Source of the DNA: a bacterium
Lineage (GTDB): Bacteria; Actinomycetota; Acidimicrobiia; Acidimicrobiales; Bin134
NCBI GenBank assembly: GCA_026708015.1
Contig: JAPOVT010000054.1
Span: forward strand, 62,001-126,000
DNA length: 64,000 nt
Direction of reading: 5' to 3'
A program made the position numbers and the translations under genes. Below, in pieces: positions 23,048 through 31,632 of this stretch (position 1 is its first letter; each line of letters begins with the position of its first letter). Below the pieces are notes generated by a model. It did no database searches. It was not told the DNA's origin and saw nothing but the letters and a program-made list of their open reading frames with translations.

Positions 23048-24115
23048 ATGATCAAGTCCGCACCGAGAATCCTCCCGACGTTTGACTCGCCATCTCGGCC
23101 CAAGTGGTTGGTCGAGGCTACGAAGGATGCAGCCTCAGCTTCATTCGCCGACTACAGCCGAACCGAATGGCCCGACAAAATCGCCGATGCCTGCGACAAG
23201 ATGCTGACACTCACAAGTCAAGGGTCTGACTGTCTTCCTCCGGTCTGCGACCCGAAGGCTTCCCTCCCCCTCGAGTCTGGATCGATGGGCGACAATCTCA
23301 GCGTGGCCTTGGCCGGCGAACTGCTAGGAGAGATGGTCGGCAGATTGTCATTCTCTTTTGAACACGACGAGATGTGTCGCAGTGCCTATCCAATTCTTTG
23401 GGACATGGCCCTTGACGAGTGTGCCAACGACCCTGACATGCCGGAAGCGCCAGATCAGATTCTGTACAATCACAGCGTCCCGCTGTCAGAAGCCTGCAAA
23501 AGCGGACCGCCCTGGCCATCAGGGATGCACTACGCCAGCCACGCAGTGATGGAATTCGCCCACCATGCCTCCGCATACAGCTCTACTGGCCTCGGATTGG
23601 CCCATGCTGCACCAGTCCCGGTGGTATGGCCGCCTCCTGACGCTCCCCCTGCCCTGGCCTCGGCCCGGGGCAACTTGTGCACTGCCCTTGAGACTGCGCT
23701 GTTGAACCAGGACGAATACACCGCCAATCTGCACGCCTACCTCGCCGCACGTGACAACCCAAATCTGCCCGATCCGACCCTTGCCGAGACCGATCAAGTG
23801 GCTGCGGCGCTGCGCGACTGGAACGAGACTGTCATTCCGGCGGCGAGGGGTCTCGCAGCGGCCACCTACGCCCATGCATGGGAATGGGCCAGCACCGATC
23901 AAGACCGCTGGGATCTCGGAGTGATCGTCTACGCCCACTCCGAGGCATTTCTCTCTGTCCATCATCTCAGGCAAGCCACCGACGCTTACGACCTAGTCGA
24001 TGCCGCCTGCCGCAGCTACGCATGGTGGTGGTGTCACGACCGAAAGTTAGATGTGGCCTCTTTGCGAGAGATTGCCAGCACCGGGTGGTCCCTCAATCGT
24101 CCTTCCACTCTGTAG
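23048..24115 (+). CDS. Hypothetical protein, no recognised domain
   Basis: A 355-residue soluble protein without a signal peptide or membrane span. It is Ala- and Trp-rich in its second half (WEWASTDQDRW, YAWWWCHDRK) and appears largely helical. I see no catalytic motif. The start is set by the leaderless promoter carrying the same 14-mer as the D12 methylase. It lies between the broken restriction gene and a vapBC-type module, in lower-GC accessory DNA, so a role in defence or as a mobile-region cargo is possible but unproven. Confidence 0.75.
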   Translation: MIKSAPRILPTFDSPSRPKWLVEATKDAASASFADYSRTEWPDKIADACDKMLTLTSQGSDCLPPVCDPKASLPLESGSMGDNLSVALAGELLGEMVGRLSFSFEHDEMCRSAYPILWDMALDECANDPDMPEAPDQILYNHSVPLSEACKSGPPWPSGMHYASHAVMEFAHHASAYSSTGLGLAHAAPVPVVWPPPDAPPALASARGNLCTALETALLNQDEYTANLHAYLAARDNPNLPDPTLAETDQVAAALRDWNETVIPAARGLAAATYAHAWEWASTDQDRWDLGVIVYAHSEAFLSVHHLRQATDAYDLVDAACRSYAWWWCHDRKLDVASLREIASTGWSLNRPSTL

Positions 24116-24129
24116 CACTGCCGTGCTAC
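24112..24129. promoter_or_regulatory. Perfect inverted repeat upstream of the antitoxin
   Basis: GTAGCAC-TGCC-GTGCTAC has 7-bp perfect arms. It overlaps the stop of the upstream gene and ends 10 bases before the antitoxin GTG. It is most likely the operator for the RHH antitoxin; a weak terminator hairpin without a T run is the alternative. Confidence 0.55.
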
Positions 24130-24139
24130 GTTGGTGAAC

Positions 24140-24373
24140 GTGAGCAGAACAACCACGGTTCGCCTCAGCGACGACGATACGCAGCTGCTCGCGGAACTCG
24201 CTCCAGAGTTCGGAGGGCGATCGAGCGCAATCCGACAGGGCATTCGTCTGCTCGCCCGTGAAAGCCAGCGACGTCAAGCGCTTCGGTCTTTTGTCGAAGC
24301 ATGGGATGAAGAGGCTGGCCCCCTTGACGAGAGGGAAATCTCGTCGATGCTGAATCGCTATTTCAAGCAGTGA
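24140..24373 (+). CDS. vapB: Ribbon-helix-helix antitoxin (VapB-like)
   Basis: A 77-residue protein from GTG 24140 (VSRTTTVRLSDDDTQLLAELA). An RHH fold covers the first 45 residues (TTTVRLSDDD as beta strand, RSSAIRQGIRLLARE as helix 2). The tail PLDEREISSMLNRYFKQ should bind the toxin. A TTG start nine bases upstream is possible. It overlaps the toxin gene by four bases (GTGA) and is preceded by a perfect palindrome. Confidence 0.83.
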   Translation: MSRTTTVRLSDDDTQLLAELAPEFGGRSSAIRQGIRLLARESQRRQALRSFVEAWDEEAGPLDEREISSMLNRYFKQ

Positions 24374-24765
24374 TCCTCGACGCTGGGCTGCTGATCGCGG
24401 TCGACCGTGAAGAACGTGCCGCGCGCTCCTTTCTTGCTGCGGCTGTCAGAACAGATGAAGTCCTGCGGACGACCGCACCAGTTGTGGCGCAAGTCTGGCG
24501 TGATGGACGACGGCAGGCTCGACTGGCGCAGTTTCTCGCAACGTTGGATATCCACCCATTCGACCGCGCCGACGCAGGTGCAGTCGGGAAGATATTAAGC
24601 AATTCGGGTACCGCAGATGTCGTAGACGCACACCTGGTGGTTCTCGCCGTCCAGATTGGCGACGGCATCATCACTTCTGATGCTCACGATTTCGCCGTAC
24701 TCGTCGGCCACCTCGGTTCTGATGCACCGAAGATCCATCACTGGCAACACGAGTCTCGTAGATGA
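24370..24765 (+). CDS. vapC: VapC-like PIN-domain toxin
   Basis: A 131-residue PIN-domain protein with Asp in VILDAGLLIAVD, the actinobacterial PVVAQVWRDGRRQARLAQFL helix, VVDAHLVVLA near residue 86 and ITSDAHDFAVL near residue 102. The Gln in AQVWRDG replaces the usual Glu, as I recall for this subfamily. The GTG overlaps the antitoxin stop. Predicted role: RNase toxin of a type II module. Confidence 0.83.
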   Translation: MILDAGLLIAVDREERAARSFLAAAVRTDEVLRTTAPVVAQVWRDGRRQARLAQFLATLDIHPFDRADAGAVGKILSNSGTADVVDAHLVVLAVQIGDGIITSDAHDFAVLVGHLGSDAPKIHHWQHESRR

Positions 24766-24793
24766 GGCCTCCGCTGCCAGTGATGGAAGCCCT

Positions 24794-25198
24794 TCAGCCC
24801 TTGATGGTAAGGAGCTCTAGGAGGTTGCCGTCGGGGTCGCTGAAGTAGACGGATTGGCCTCGTTCTCCGTTGCTAGCCGGGCGGGGGGCGGGACCCTCGA
24901 CAACCTCGATGCCGTGTTCGGCTAGATGGGCCTGGGCGGCGGCGATGGTGTCGCCCCAGCGGAAGCACAGGTCTACCGACCCTGGGGTGGGCAGGCGGGC
25001 ATGGGGAGAGGCGGGGGCGGCACCGGGATGAACGTTGATGCGGTTGGCCCCCACCTGCATCATCACGATCGGCATCTTGCCGGCCCGGAACTCCTCCAGA
25101 TACATGGGCTCAGCCCCCAGCACTTCTCCATAGAAGGCCACGGTGGCCTCCACGTCGGCCACGGTGATGGCCAAGTGGTCGAATCCCTCAACGGTCAT
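24794..25198 (-). CDS. Glyoxalase/VOC-family protein
   Basis: A 134-residue protein with a paired beta-alpha-beta-beta-beta fold: FDHLAITVADVEATVAFYGE at the N-terminus (metal His) and SVYFSDPDGNLLELL at the C-terminus (metal Glu). These are the usual VOC metal ligands. Members include lyases, isomerases and dioxygenases. The start is six bases downstream of the SDR stop, so the two form an operon. Specific reaction is unknown. Confidence 0.86.
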   Translation of the reverse strand: MTVEGFDHLAITVADVEATVAFYGEVLGAEPMYLEEFRAGKMPIVMMQVGANRINVHPGAAPASPHARLPTPGSVDLCFRWGDTIAAAQAHLAEHGIEVVEGPAPRPASNGERGQSVYFSDPDGNLLELLTIKG

Positions 25199-25203
25199 GA
25201 TGC

Positions 25204-25950
25204 CTACCCTCGCATCGGGATGCCCGCAGTGGAGCCCCCGTCAATGATGTACTCGTGGCCAGTCTGGTACGACGATGCTTCCGACACCAGATAGCAGGCC
25301 AGATCGGCTACCTCGGAGGCCACCCCGGCCCGGCGCAACGGCACATGGCCGAACAGCTCGGGTCGGCCGTGGCGGTCGGCCGACAACATGGCGGTCTCTA
25401 TCGGGCCGGGATGGATTGAGTTCACCCTGATTCCCCTGGGTCCCAATTCGATAGCCGCCACCTTGGTCAATCCCCGCACCGCCCACTTGGTGCCCCCGTA
25501 GGCCGAGTGGTGGGCGATTCCCTCCATGCCAGCAATAGACGAAATGTTGACGATCCCCCCGCCGCCGGCCTCGGCCATGGGGTCGGCCACGCTCTGGATG
25601 CCCAGGAACGTGCCCAGGTAGTTCACCTCCCAAATGCGACGCAGGCTCTCGGGGGTCTCGTCGGCAATGGGGGCGGTCCAGTGAATGGCGGCGTTGTTCA
25701 CCAGCGCCCGCAGCGGCCCCTGCTCCACCGCGGCGGCCACTACCCGGGCCCAATCCTCGGGCGAGGACACGTCGTGGTGGAGATACACGGTATGTTCGCC
25801 CAACTCGGCGGCCACTGCCTCCCCCGCCTCGTCGAGCACATCGCCCATCACCACGAACGCGCCTTCGGCGACAAACTTCCGGGCCTCGGCCTCGCCTTGT
25901 CCCCGGGCCGCCCCGGTCACGATCGCTACCCGTCCATCGAGACATCCCAT
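25204..25950 (-). CDS. SDR oxidoreductase (3-alpha-hydroxysteroid dehydrogenase-like)
   Basis: A 248-residue SDR: TGAARGQGEAEAR near residue 13 (the RGQG form common in hydroxysteroid and 3-oxoacyl dehydrogenases), NNAAIHW near residue 88, catalytic SSIAG and YGGTK near residue 151, and PGPIETAM. The C-terminus YIIDGGSTAG is standard. It is the first gene of the pair with the VOC protein and divergent from the cyclase gene. Confidence 0.87.
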   Translation of the reverse strand: MGCLDGRVAIVTGAARGQGEAEARKFVAEGAFVVMGDVLDEAGEAVAAELGEHTVYLHHDVSSPEDWARVVAAAVEQGPLRALVNNAAIHWTAPIADETPESLRRIWEVNYLGTFLGIQSVADPMAEAGGGGIVNISSIAGMEGIAHHSAYGGTKWAVRGLTKVAAIELGPRGIRVNSIHPGPIETAMLSADRHGRPELFGHVPLRRAGVASEVADLACYLVSEASSYQTGHEYIIDGGSTAGIPMRG

Positions 25951-26002
25951 GGCGAAGTTCTAGTCGATCAGACAGCGATGGCTAAGAGTAGTGTTCACGG
26001 CC

Positions 26003-26962
26003 ATGCCATACCCACAAGCAGTCTTGGATATCGCCGCCCGCATCAACAATTGGGGACGCTGGGGCGAAGACGACCAGATCGGCACGCTCAACTTCCTCAC
26101 CGACGAGGTGGTGAAAGAGGCGGCCCAGTGCATCCGCACCGGCAAGCGCATCTCGCTGGCCTATCCCCTGCACAAAGACGGCCTCCAGACCGGAGTCATC
26201 CCCGGCCGGGTCAACCCGCTGAAGACGATGGTGTCGCTCAATCACGGCATGATGGGCGACCCCGACATGTTCCACACCAGCGACGACGTGGGCACCATGG
26301 GCTTGCAATGCGCCACCCACTGGGATGGGCTCTGCCATGCCATGTACCGGGGCAAGCTCTACAACGGCCACGACGCCTCCACCATCACCGAATGGGGTGC
26401 GTCGGTGTGCGGAATCGAGCAGGTCAAGAGCCTCACGGGACGAGGGGTGCTGCTCGACATAGCCAAGCTCCACGGAGTGGACGTGCTGGAGCCGGGCCAC
26501 GCCATCGGCTACGACGACCTGACCAACGCGGCTGAGGCCCAAGGCGTCGAGATCCGCACCGGCGACATCATCCTGGTGCGCACCGGGCTTTTCGCCTACG
26601 CCAAAGCCGGCGACCTGGACAGCTACTACGGCGAGCCCATCCCCGAGTTGGGAGTGGTGCGCTCTGCCGGCATCGGTGTGACCGCCTGCGAGTGGTTCTA
26701 CGACCACAACATCGCCGCGGTGGCCACCGACAACATCGTGTTCGAGGTGCTGCCCTACGACCCGGCCTTCGAGGGGGCGATCATCGCCATTCACTGCCTC
26801 AACCTGGTGGACATGGGCCTCACCCAGGGACAGAACTGGGACTTGGAGGAGCTTGCCGCCGACTGCGCGGCCGACGGCCAGTACGACTTCTTCCTGGAAG
26901 CCTCTCCCCAGCCGTTCGTTGGCGGCCTGGGGTCACCGGTCAACCCAGTGGCCATCAAATAG
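26003..26962 (+). CDS. Cyclase-family (kynurenine formamidase-like) hydrolase
   Basis: A 319-residue protein starting at ATG 26003 (MPYPQAVLDIAARINNWGRWG); an in-frame GTG at 25991 is less likely because TAGTGT at 25989-25994 could be its -10. The PF04199 metal-site motif appears as THWDGLCHAMYRGKLY near residue 109. The large alpha/beta 'cyclase' family includes metal-dependent amidohydrolases and polyketide cyclases. Pathway is unknown. It is monocistronic and divergent from the SDR. Confidence 0.86.
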   Translation: MPYPQAVLDIAARINNWGRWGEDDQIGTLNFLTDEVVKEAAQCIRTGKRISLAYPLHKDGLQTGVIPGRVNPLKTMVSLNHGMMGDPDMFHTSDDVGTMGLQCATHWDGLCHAMYRGKLYNGHDASTITEWGASVCGIEQVKSLTGRGVLLDIAKLHGVDVLEPGHAIGYDDLTNAAEAQGVEIRTGDIILVRTGLFAYAKAGDLDSYYGEPIPELGVVRSAGIGVTACEWFYDHNIAAVATDNIVFEVLPYDPAFEGAIIAIHCLNLVDMGLTQGQNWDLEELAADCAADGQYDFFLEASPQPFVGGLGSPVNPVAIK

Positions 26963-26983
26963 CAGGAGATCCGGGCGGCAGGC

Positions 26984-28441
26984 TCAGGCCAGCGTGCCAA
27001 CCCGTTCTTCGAGCAAAGACAGATCGAGGTTGTCGCGAAGGGCGTCGGCCAGCCGATCGAGATCTTTCTGCCAGCGTTCCTGCAAATCCTCGCCCGGATC
27101 CGCTTTCCACCCCAACCACTCCTCCAGCACCGAGTGGCGGTATTCAGCCTGATCGAACAGCCCATGCACATATGTGCCCATCACCCGACCGTCTGCCGAC
27201 CGGGCAATAAAGGGATAGAGCATCGGATCCTGCGGACTCTCGCCGTGGCGGATCTCATAGCCGGAAAAATCCAGCTCACTCGGCCACCGAGCTCGCCCGG
27301 CGATGGTGCGGACCATCTTCTCCGGCTTGAGCTCGGCTTCCACCGGCAGCCAGCCTAGCCCTGGGGTCTCCACCGGCCCCTCGATTCCAAGGGGATCGAG
27401 GATGCGCTCGCCGAGCATTTGCAGCCCCCCGCACAGTCCGAGCACGCGGCCGCCGTAGCGCACATGGCGTTCCAGAGCCTCAACCCAGCCGCGTTGGCGG
27501 AGCCATGACAAATCGGCAGCCACTGCTTTGGACCCGGGCAGCACCACCAGGTCGAGCCCGGTAAGAGAGCCGGGATCAACCAACCAGCAAAAGTCAATTC
27601 TCGGATCGGCGGCAATCGGATCCAGATCAGCGGTGTTGCTGGCCCGGGGATAGTGGATGCCTCCTACCCGCAGCTCAGCGGGACCACCTTCCTGCTGCCT
27701 TCTGCCGCGACCCTCTCGAAACGAATACGGCGCGTCTTCTTCGGGCAACGCCAGATCGAAGATGTAGGGCACGAAACCCAGCAGCGGTCGCTGGACCCGC
27801 TTTTCCAGCCATTCGCAGGCATCCCCGAGCAGTGACGGATCTCCTCGGAAACGATTGACAACCAGAGCCTCCACCAGTCGACGATCCGGCTCATCGAGCG
27901 CGTCCACTGTGCCGAGCAGGGAAGCGAACACGCCTCCTCGGTCGATATCGCCCATCAGCCATACCGGCACATTCGCGGGCTGGGCGAAGCCCATGTTGGC
28001 AATGTCGCCTTGCCTCAAGTTGGGCTCTGCCGGCGAACCCGCTCCTTCGATCAGTACGAATTCGTATGCCTGGCCCAATCGGTGGAAGGCGGCCAGCACT
28101 TCGGGCAACAGTCCTTCCCGGTCTTGGCGGAATCGATTGGCCAGCAGCGTTCCCCGGACCTGTCCTGAGACCACGAGTTGGGCCCTACGATCGCCTTCGG
28201 GCTTGAGCAATACCGGATTCATATCGACCGTAGGCTCCAATCCGCATGCGAACGCTTGCAGCGCCTGGGCCCTTCCGATTTCGCCCCCAGAGGGGCAAGC
28301 GGCCGAAGCGTTGCTCATGTTTTGCGGCTTGAACGGGGCGACACTGACCCCGGAGCGGGCCAGCAGACGACACAACCCCGCAACCATCAGGGACTTGCCG
28401 ATGCCCGAAGCCGTCCCCTGGATCATCAGCGCATTGGTCAT
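26984..28441 (-). CDS. cobQ: Cobyric acid synthase
   Basis: A 485-residue CobQ. The N-terminal dethiobiotin synthetase-like ATPase has MIQGTASGIGKSLMVAGLCR (modified P-loop) and FKPQNMSNAS. The C-terminal glutaminase has nucleophile Cys in LGLCGGLQMLG near residue 340 and His in GTYVHGLFD near residue 436. It amidates adenosylcobyrinic a,c-diamide to adenosylcobyric acid in B12 synthesis. No other cob gene and no cobalamin riboswitch is visible here. A small overlapping ORF precedes it. Its 3' end converges with the cyclase gene. Confidence 0.95.
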   Translation of the reverse strand: MTNALMIQGTASGIGKSLMVAGLCRLLARSGVSVAPFKPQNMSNASAACPSGGEIGRAQALQAFACGLEPTVDMNPVLLKPEGDRRAQLVVSGQVRGTLLANRFRQDREGLLPEVLAAFHRLGQAYEFVLIEGAGSPAEPNLRQGDIANMGFAQPANVPVWLMGDIDRGGVFASLLGTVDALDEPDRRLVEALVVNRFRGDPSLLGDACEWLEKRVQRPLLGFVPYIFDLALPEEDAPYSFREGRGRRQQEGGPAELRVGGIHYPRASNTADLDPIAADPRIDFCWLVDPGSLTGLDLVVLPGSKAVAADLSWLRQRGWVEALERHVRYGGRVLGLCGGLQMLGERILDPLGIEGPVETPGLGWLPVEAELKPEKMVRTIAGRARWPSELDFSGYEIRHGESPQDPMLYPFIARSADGRVMGTYVHGLFDQAEYRHSVLEEWLGWKADPGEDLQERWQKDLDRLADALRDNLDLSLLEERVGTLA

Positions 28442-28602
28442 GGCGTCGGAGATGGCGACTCCCGGAGAGCGGCGGCCTCGGCGCGCCCCTCTTCGGAGCG
28501 GATTTCCTGGCGCAGCGGGATCTGCCGGTCCAAAGCTGTGGCCAACTCGGGATTGAACAGGCGGGCCATCATCTCAACAAGCCCTGCGCTTACCCCGTCC
28601 AC
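28438..28602 (-). CDS. Small ORF coupled to cobQ
   Basis: A 54-residue reading frame from GTG 28602 (VDGVSAGLVEMMARLFNPEL), with an alternative ATG start at about 28572. Its TGA overlaps the cobQ ATG by four bases, which suggests translational coupling. It begins three bases after the stop of the acyl-CoA synthetase gene. The sequence is plausible protein (amphipathic, Glu/Arg-rich) but matches nothing I recognise. It could be a real small protein or a leader that feeds ribosomes to cobQ. Confidence 0.4.
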   Translation of the reverse strand: MDGVSAGLVEMMARLFNPELATALDRQIPLRQEIRSEEGRAEAAALRESPSPTP

Positions 28603-28605
28603 CGC

Positions 28606-30171
28606 CTAGATGGCGCGGGTCTTGCCCTCCCAGTAGGGATCCCGCAAGCGGCGTTTGTATAACTTGCCGTTGGGGTCGCGGGGCATCTCGTCGGTGAAGT
28701 CGATGGAGCGGGGCCACTTCTGCTTGGCGATCTTATCCCTGAGGAACGCCATGATGGCTCCCCTGGTGTCGTCGTCGGGGGCCACCCCGGAGGCGGGTTC
28801 GATCACCGCTTTGATCTCCTCGCCGGTGTCCTCGTTGGGTATGCCGAATACCGCGGCGTCGCCTACCAGCGGGCTCTGGAGCAGCGCCCCCTCGATCTCG
28901 GCAGGGTAGATGTTCATCCCGCCCACGATGATCATGTCGTTGGAGCGGTCGTTGAGGAACAGATAGCCGTCCTCGTTGAAGTAGCCCACGTCGCCCACGG
29001 TGAAGAACTCGGTGCCCAAGCGGGCCTTGTCGGTCTTCTCCTTGTCCTTGTAGTACTCGAAGGTGGCTCCGTCGGGCATCTTCATGTAGATGGTCCCGCT
29101 GGCGTCGGGGGGCAAGCGGTTTCCGTCCTCGTCCACCACGATGACCTCCGACCCCGGCCAGGGGCGGCCCACCGTTCCGGGATACTGGCGCCACTCGTCG
29201 GGCGGGATGTAGGTGCCGCCGCCCTCAGTGGCCGCGTAGTACTCCCAGATGCAGTCGCCCCACCAGTCGAGCATCTTCTGCTTGGTTTCCACCGGACAGG
29301 GGGCGGCGGCATGGATCATGCGCCGCAACGACGACACGTCGTAGCGCTCCTTCACCTCATCGGGGAGTTGGAGCAGGCGGTGGAACATGGTGGGGACCAT
29401 GTGGCTCTGGGTGACCTTGTAGCGGTCGATGCGCTCCAGCGCCCCCTCGGCGGTCCAGCGGCCCATGAGCACCGCGGGATGCCCCATGTGCAGCGAGGTG
29501 GTGGTCCAGATGTTGACCGCGGTGTGGTAGAGCGGGGCCTGGGTGATGTGGACATTGTCGGCGTGGGGCATGATGCCCAGCAGCATGAACAGTCCGCCGG
29601 AGCCCGCCGCGGCCTCGTCGGGGTGGACGCCGGGCAAGGCCCGCCGCACGCCTTTGGGCCGACCGGTGGTGCCTGAGGTGTAGAACATGAATGAGCCGGT
29701 GGTGAGGTCGTCGGGCCTGCTGGACGGCTGGGGGTCGATCAGCTCAGACAGCGGGCGGAAGCCGTCGATGCTGCCCACCGAGAACCGGTTGGCGGCAGGC
29801 ACATCGCTTTCCACCAACACCCTGGTGGCCTGTTCGGCAAAGTCTTCATGGACGATGAACGCCTTGGTCTCGCTGTCGTTGACGATGTAGGCGATCTCCG
29901 GGCCGGCTAGGTGCCAGTTCACGGTGGTGAGGTAGAAGCCCCCCTGGTAGGCGGCCAAGGAGACCGCCGTTTGCTCGATGCCGTTGGGCAGCACGGTGGT
30001 CACCTGATCGCCTACCCCCAGACCGGCAGCCCGCAGTCCGTACACGATGCGGTTGGTCAGCTCGGCCAGTTCCCGGTAGGTGATCTCGTTGTAGGCGGGG
30101 TCCACCACCGCGAGGCGCTCGGGATCGGCCTCGGCGATCTTCCAGAGTCCCAGCACGTCGGTCTCAGCCAT
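28606..30171 (-). CDS. Fatty-acid/acyl-CoA synthetase (FadD-like, AMP-forming)
   Basis: A 521-residue ANL-family ligase. ATP motif FMFYTSGTTGRPKGVRRA near residue 165, EYYAATEGGGT near residue 313, VGDVGYFNEDGYLFLNDR, and hinge DMIIVGGMNIYPAEIE. The adenylation Lys is present in DPNGKLYKRRLRD near the C-terminus, unlike the paralogue at 16.7-18.2 kb. It activates a carboxylic acid to its CoA ester. Neighbouring enoyl-CoA hydratase genes support beta-oxidation-type catabolism. Confidence 0.9.
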   Translation of the reverse strand: MAETDVLGLWKIAEADPERLAVVDPAYNEITYRELAELTNRIVYGLRAAGLGVGDQVTTVLPNGIEQTAVSLAAYQGGFYLTTVNWHLAGPEIAYIVNDSETKAFIVHEDFAEQATRVLVESDVPAANRFSVGSIDGFRPLSELIDPQPSSRPDDLTTGSFMFYTSGTTGRPKGVRRALPGVHPDEAAAGSGGLFMLLGIMPHADNVHITQAPLYHTAVNIWTTTSLHMGHPAVLMGRWTAEGALERIDRYKVTQSHMVPTMFHRLLQLPDEVKERYDVSSLRRMIHAAAPCPVETKQKMLDWWGDCIWEYYAATEGGGTYIPPDEWRQYPGTVGRPWPGSEVIVVDEDGNRLPPDASGTIYMKMPDGATFEYYKDKEKTDKARLGTEFFTVGDVGYFNEDGYLFLNDRSNDMIIVGGMNIYPAEIEGALLQSPLVGDAAVFGIPNEDTGEEIKAVIEPASGVAPDDDTRGAIMAFLRDKIAKQKWPRSIDFTDEMPRDPNGKLYKRRLRDPYWEGKTRAI

Positions 30172-30291
30172 TTGCTCTCCCTTTTGCAGCCAACTTCGTC
30201 ATGACAGCATCAGCCATGTCCATTTGTCCTCCCGTCGGCGTGCGCGCTTGGAGGATGGTAGGCGCAGCCTGATCAATCGCCGAAACCGTGC

Positions 30292-31065
30292 CTACATGCC
30301 GGTGAAGTCGGGAGGGCGCTTCTCCATGAAGGCGGCGATGGCCTCGACGTTGGCTGGCGCTCCCATCAAGCGGGAGAAGGCGGCGTTCTCCCGCTCTCGG
30401 GCGGCGGCCACTCCGTCATGCCAGCCGTGAGTTATGAGCACCTTCGACTCCATCAGCGACGACACCGGCAGTGCGGCCAGTTTCTGGGCGTGGGCCATCG
30501 TCGTGTCCATTAGCTCTTCGGGAGGGCACACTTTCCACACCAGGCCCATGTCCTCGGCCTCCTCGGCGCTGACCCACTCCGCGCTGAGCAGGGTCCACAT
30601 GGCCTGCTGGCGGCCCAGCAACAGCGGGAAGGTGTAGCTGCTGGCGGCCTCGGGGGCGACGCCCAGGCTGGAGAATGGGCACCGCAGCCGGGCTTCCGAC
30701 GACATGAAGGCCAGATCGGCAAAGCCCAGCATGGTGGCCCCCACTCCGAGGGCCAGTCCGTTCACCGCGACGATGAACGGCTTGGGAAAGGAGTCCATCT
30801 GGTCGATCAGCCCGGGAAACCCGTGGACGCCGGGCTCGACGCCAGCTCCGCCGGGATTGCGGGCCCCCATCTCCACCAAGTCGGTGCCGGCGCAGAACGC
30901 CCGTCCGGCCCCTGTCAACACCACAACGGCCACATCGGGGTCGGCGGCCGCATCGATCAGGGCTTGAGCAGTGGCGTCGTACAGGGCCTCGCTAAACGCG
31001 TTCAGGGCGTCGGGACGGTTGAGGGTGAGCAGCCGCACCCGGCCTTGGTCTTCGATTTCAAGCAT
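30292..31065 (-). CDS. Enoyl-CoA hydratase/isomerase
   Basis: A 257-residue crotonase-family enzyme starting at ATG 31065 (MLEIEDQGRVRLLTLNRP). The oxyanion-hole segment GAGRAFCAGTDL lies near residue 62, and the second, AVNGLALGVGATMLGFADL, near residue 103. LGVAPEAASSYTFPLLLG carries the position of a catalytic acid (Glu). It hydrates 2-enoyl-CoA or isomerises it. It lies just downstream of a shortened paralogue on the same strand. Confidence 0.9.
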   Translation of the reverse strand: MLEIEDQGRVRLLTLNRPDALNAFSEALYDATAQALIDAAADPDVAVVVLTGAGRAFCAGTDLVEMGARNPGGAGVEPGVHGFPGLIDQMDSFPKPFIVAVNGLALGVGATMLGFADLAFMSSEARLRCPFSSLGVAPEAASSYTFPLLLGRQQAMWTLLSAEWVSAEEAEDMGLVWKVCPPEELMDTTMAHAQKLAALPVSSLMESKVLITHGWHDGVAAARERENAAFSRLMGAPANVEAIAAFMEKRPPDFTGM

Positions 31066-31075
31066 TGACTTCCTT

Positions 31076-31408
31076 CTACAGCGGATTCCAGCGGGGTTCG
31101 CGGCTGTCGCGGAAGGCCTGCGACGCCTCGGACATATTCCCGGTGAACGTGCCCAACACCTGGGTGCGGTTCTCCAGTTCCATGGCATGGCGCAGGCTGG
31201 GGGTGTCGGGGGTGGCGTTGGCGCCAAGTTTGGTCATCCATACCCCGTACTCGTTGTTGGCTGCGATCAGCCGGGCCGCTTCGAGGGTTTCGTGCATGTC
31301 GGTGATGAGCTCAGGGCTCAAGGCGTTGAGCCGCTCAGGGCGGGACATCGTGATCTGGGTGATGCCCGGTTCGAGCGAATCGACCGCGACGGTGGATGCA
31401 TCAGTCAC
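31076..31408 (-). pseudogene. Enoyl-CoA hydratase with an internal in-frame deletion
   Basis: From GTG 31408 the product is about 110 residues. It starts like a crotonase (PGITQITMSRPERLNALSPE) and then jumps to the family's C-terminal end (IAANNEYGVWMTK, PSLRHAMELENRTQVLGTFT, EASQAFRDSREPRW). Both oxyanion-hole segments and about 150 residues between them are missing, with the frame kept. It cannot fold as a normal hydratase. An upstream extension to 31561 is not family-like. Confidence 0.8.
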
Positions 31409-31591
31409 GGGGCTCACACTAGAACTCGGTCGCGACGCAACCAGAGTTGCGTTCTGCTGTGCTCGCGATACAGTCTCTTTCGTGGGGGCAAAATGCCTGG
31501 TAGCAGCATTGGTACAAGCGGGAATCCCTTGAACAGGGCAAGAATTATAAGCAACGGGCACGCCCAGATTGCGGATTTCCCTGTGAACCAG

Positions 31592-31620
31592 TTGTGGACA
31601 GAGCAGATCATATCTATAGT
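31592..31620 (+). promoter_or_regulatory. Sigma70-type promoter
   Basis: TTGTGG (31592-31597), a 17-base spacer and TATAGT (31615-31620). The ATG of the small membrane protein follows 12 bases after the -10. This is among the best promoter matches in the window. Confidence 0.6.
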
Positions 31621-31632
31621 GCCGGTTCTGGC

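Noticed and set aside
18000-25000. Prophage or integrative element
   Set aside because: No integrase, transposase, phage structural or tRNA attachment site is seen; the region only has accessory genes and relics.
28442-28620. Cobalamin riboswitch upstream of cobQ
   Set aside because: The gap is filled by a coding frame directly after the acyl-CoA synthetase gene; no B12-box or stem arrangement is visible.
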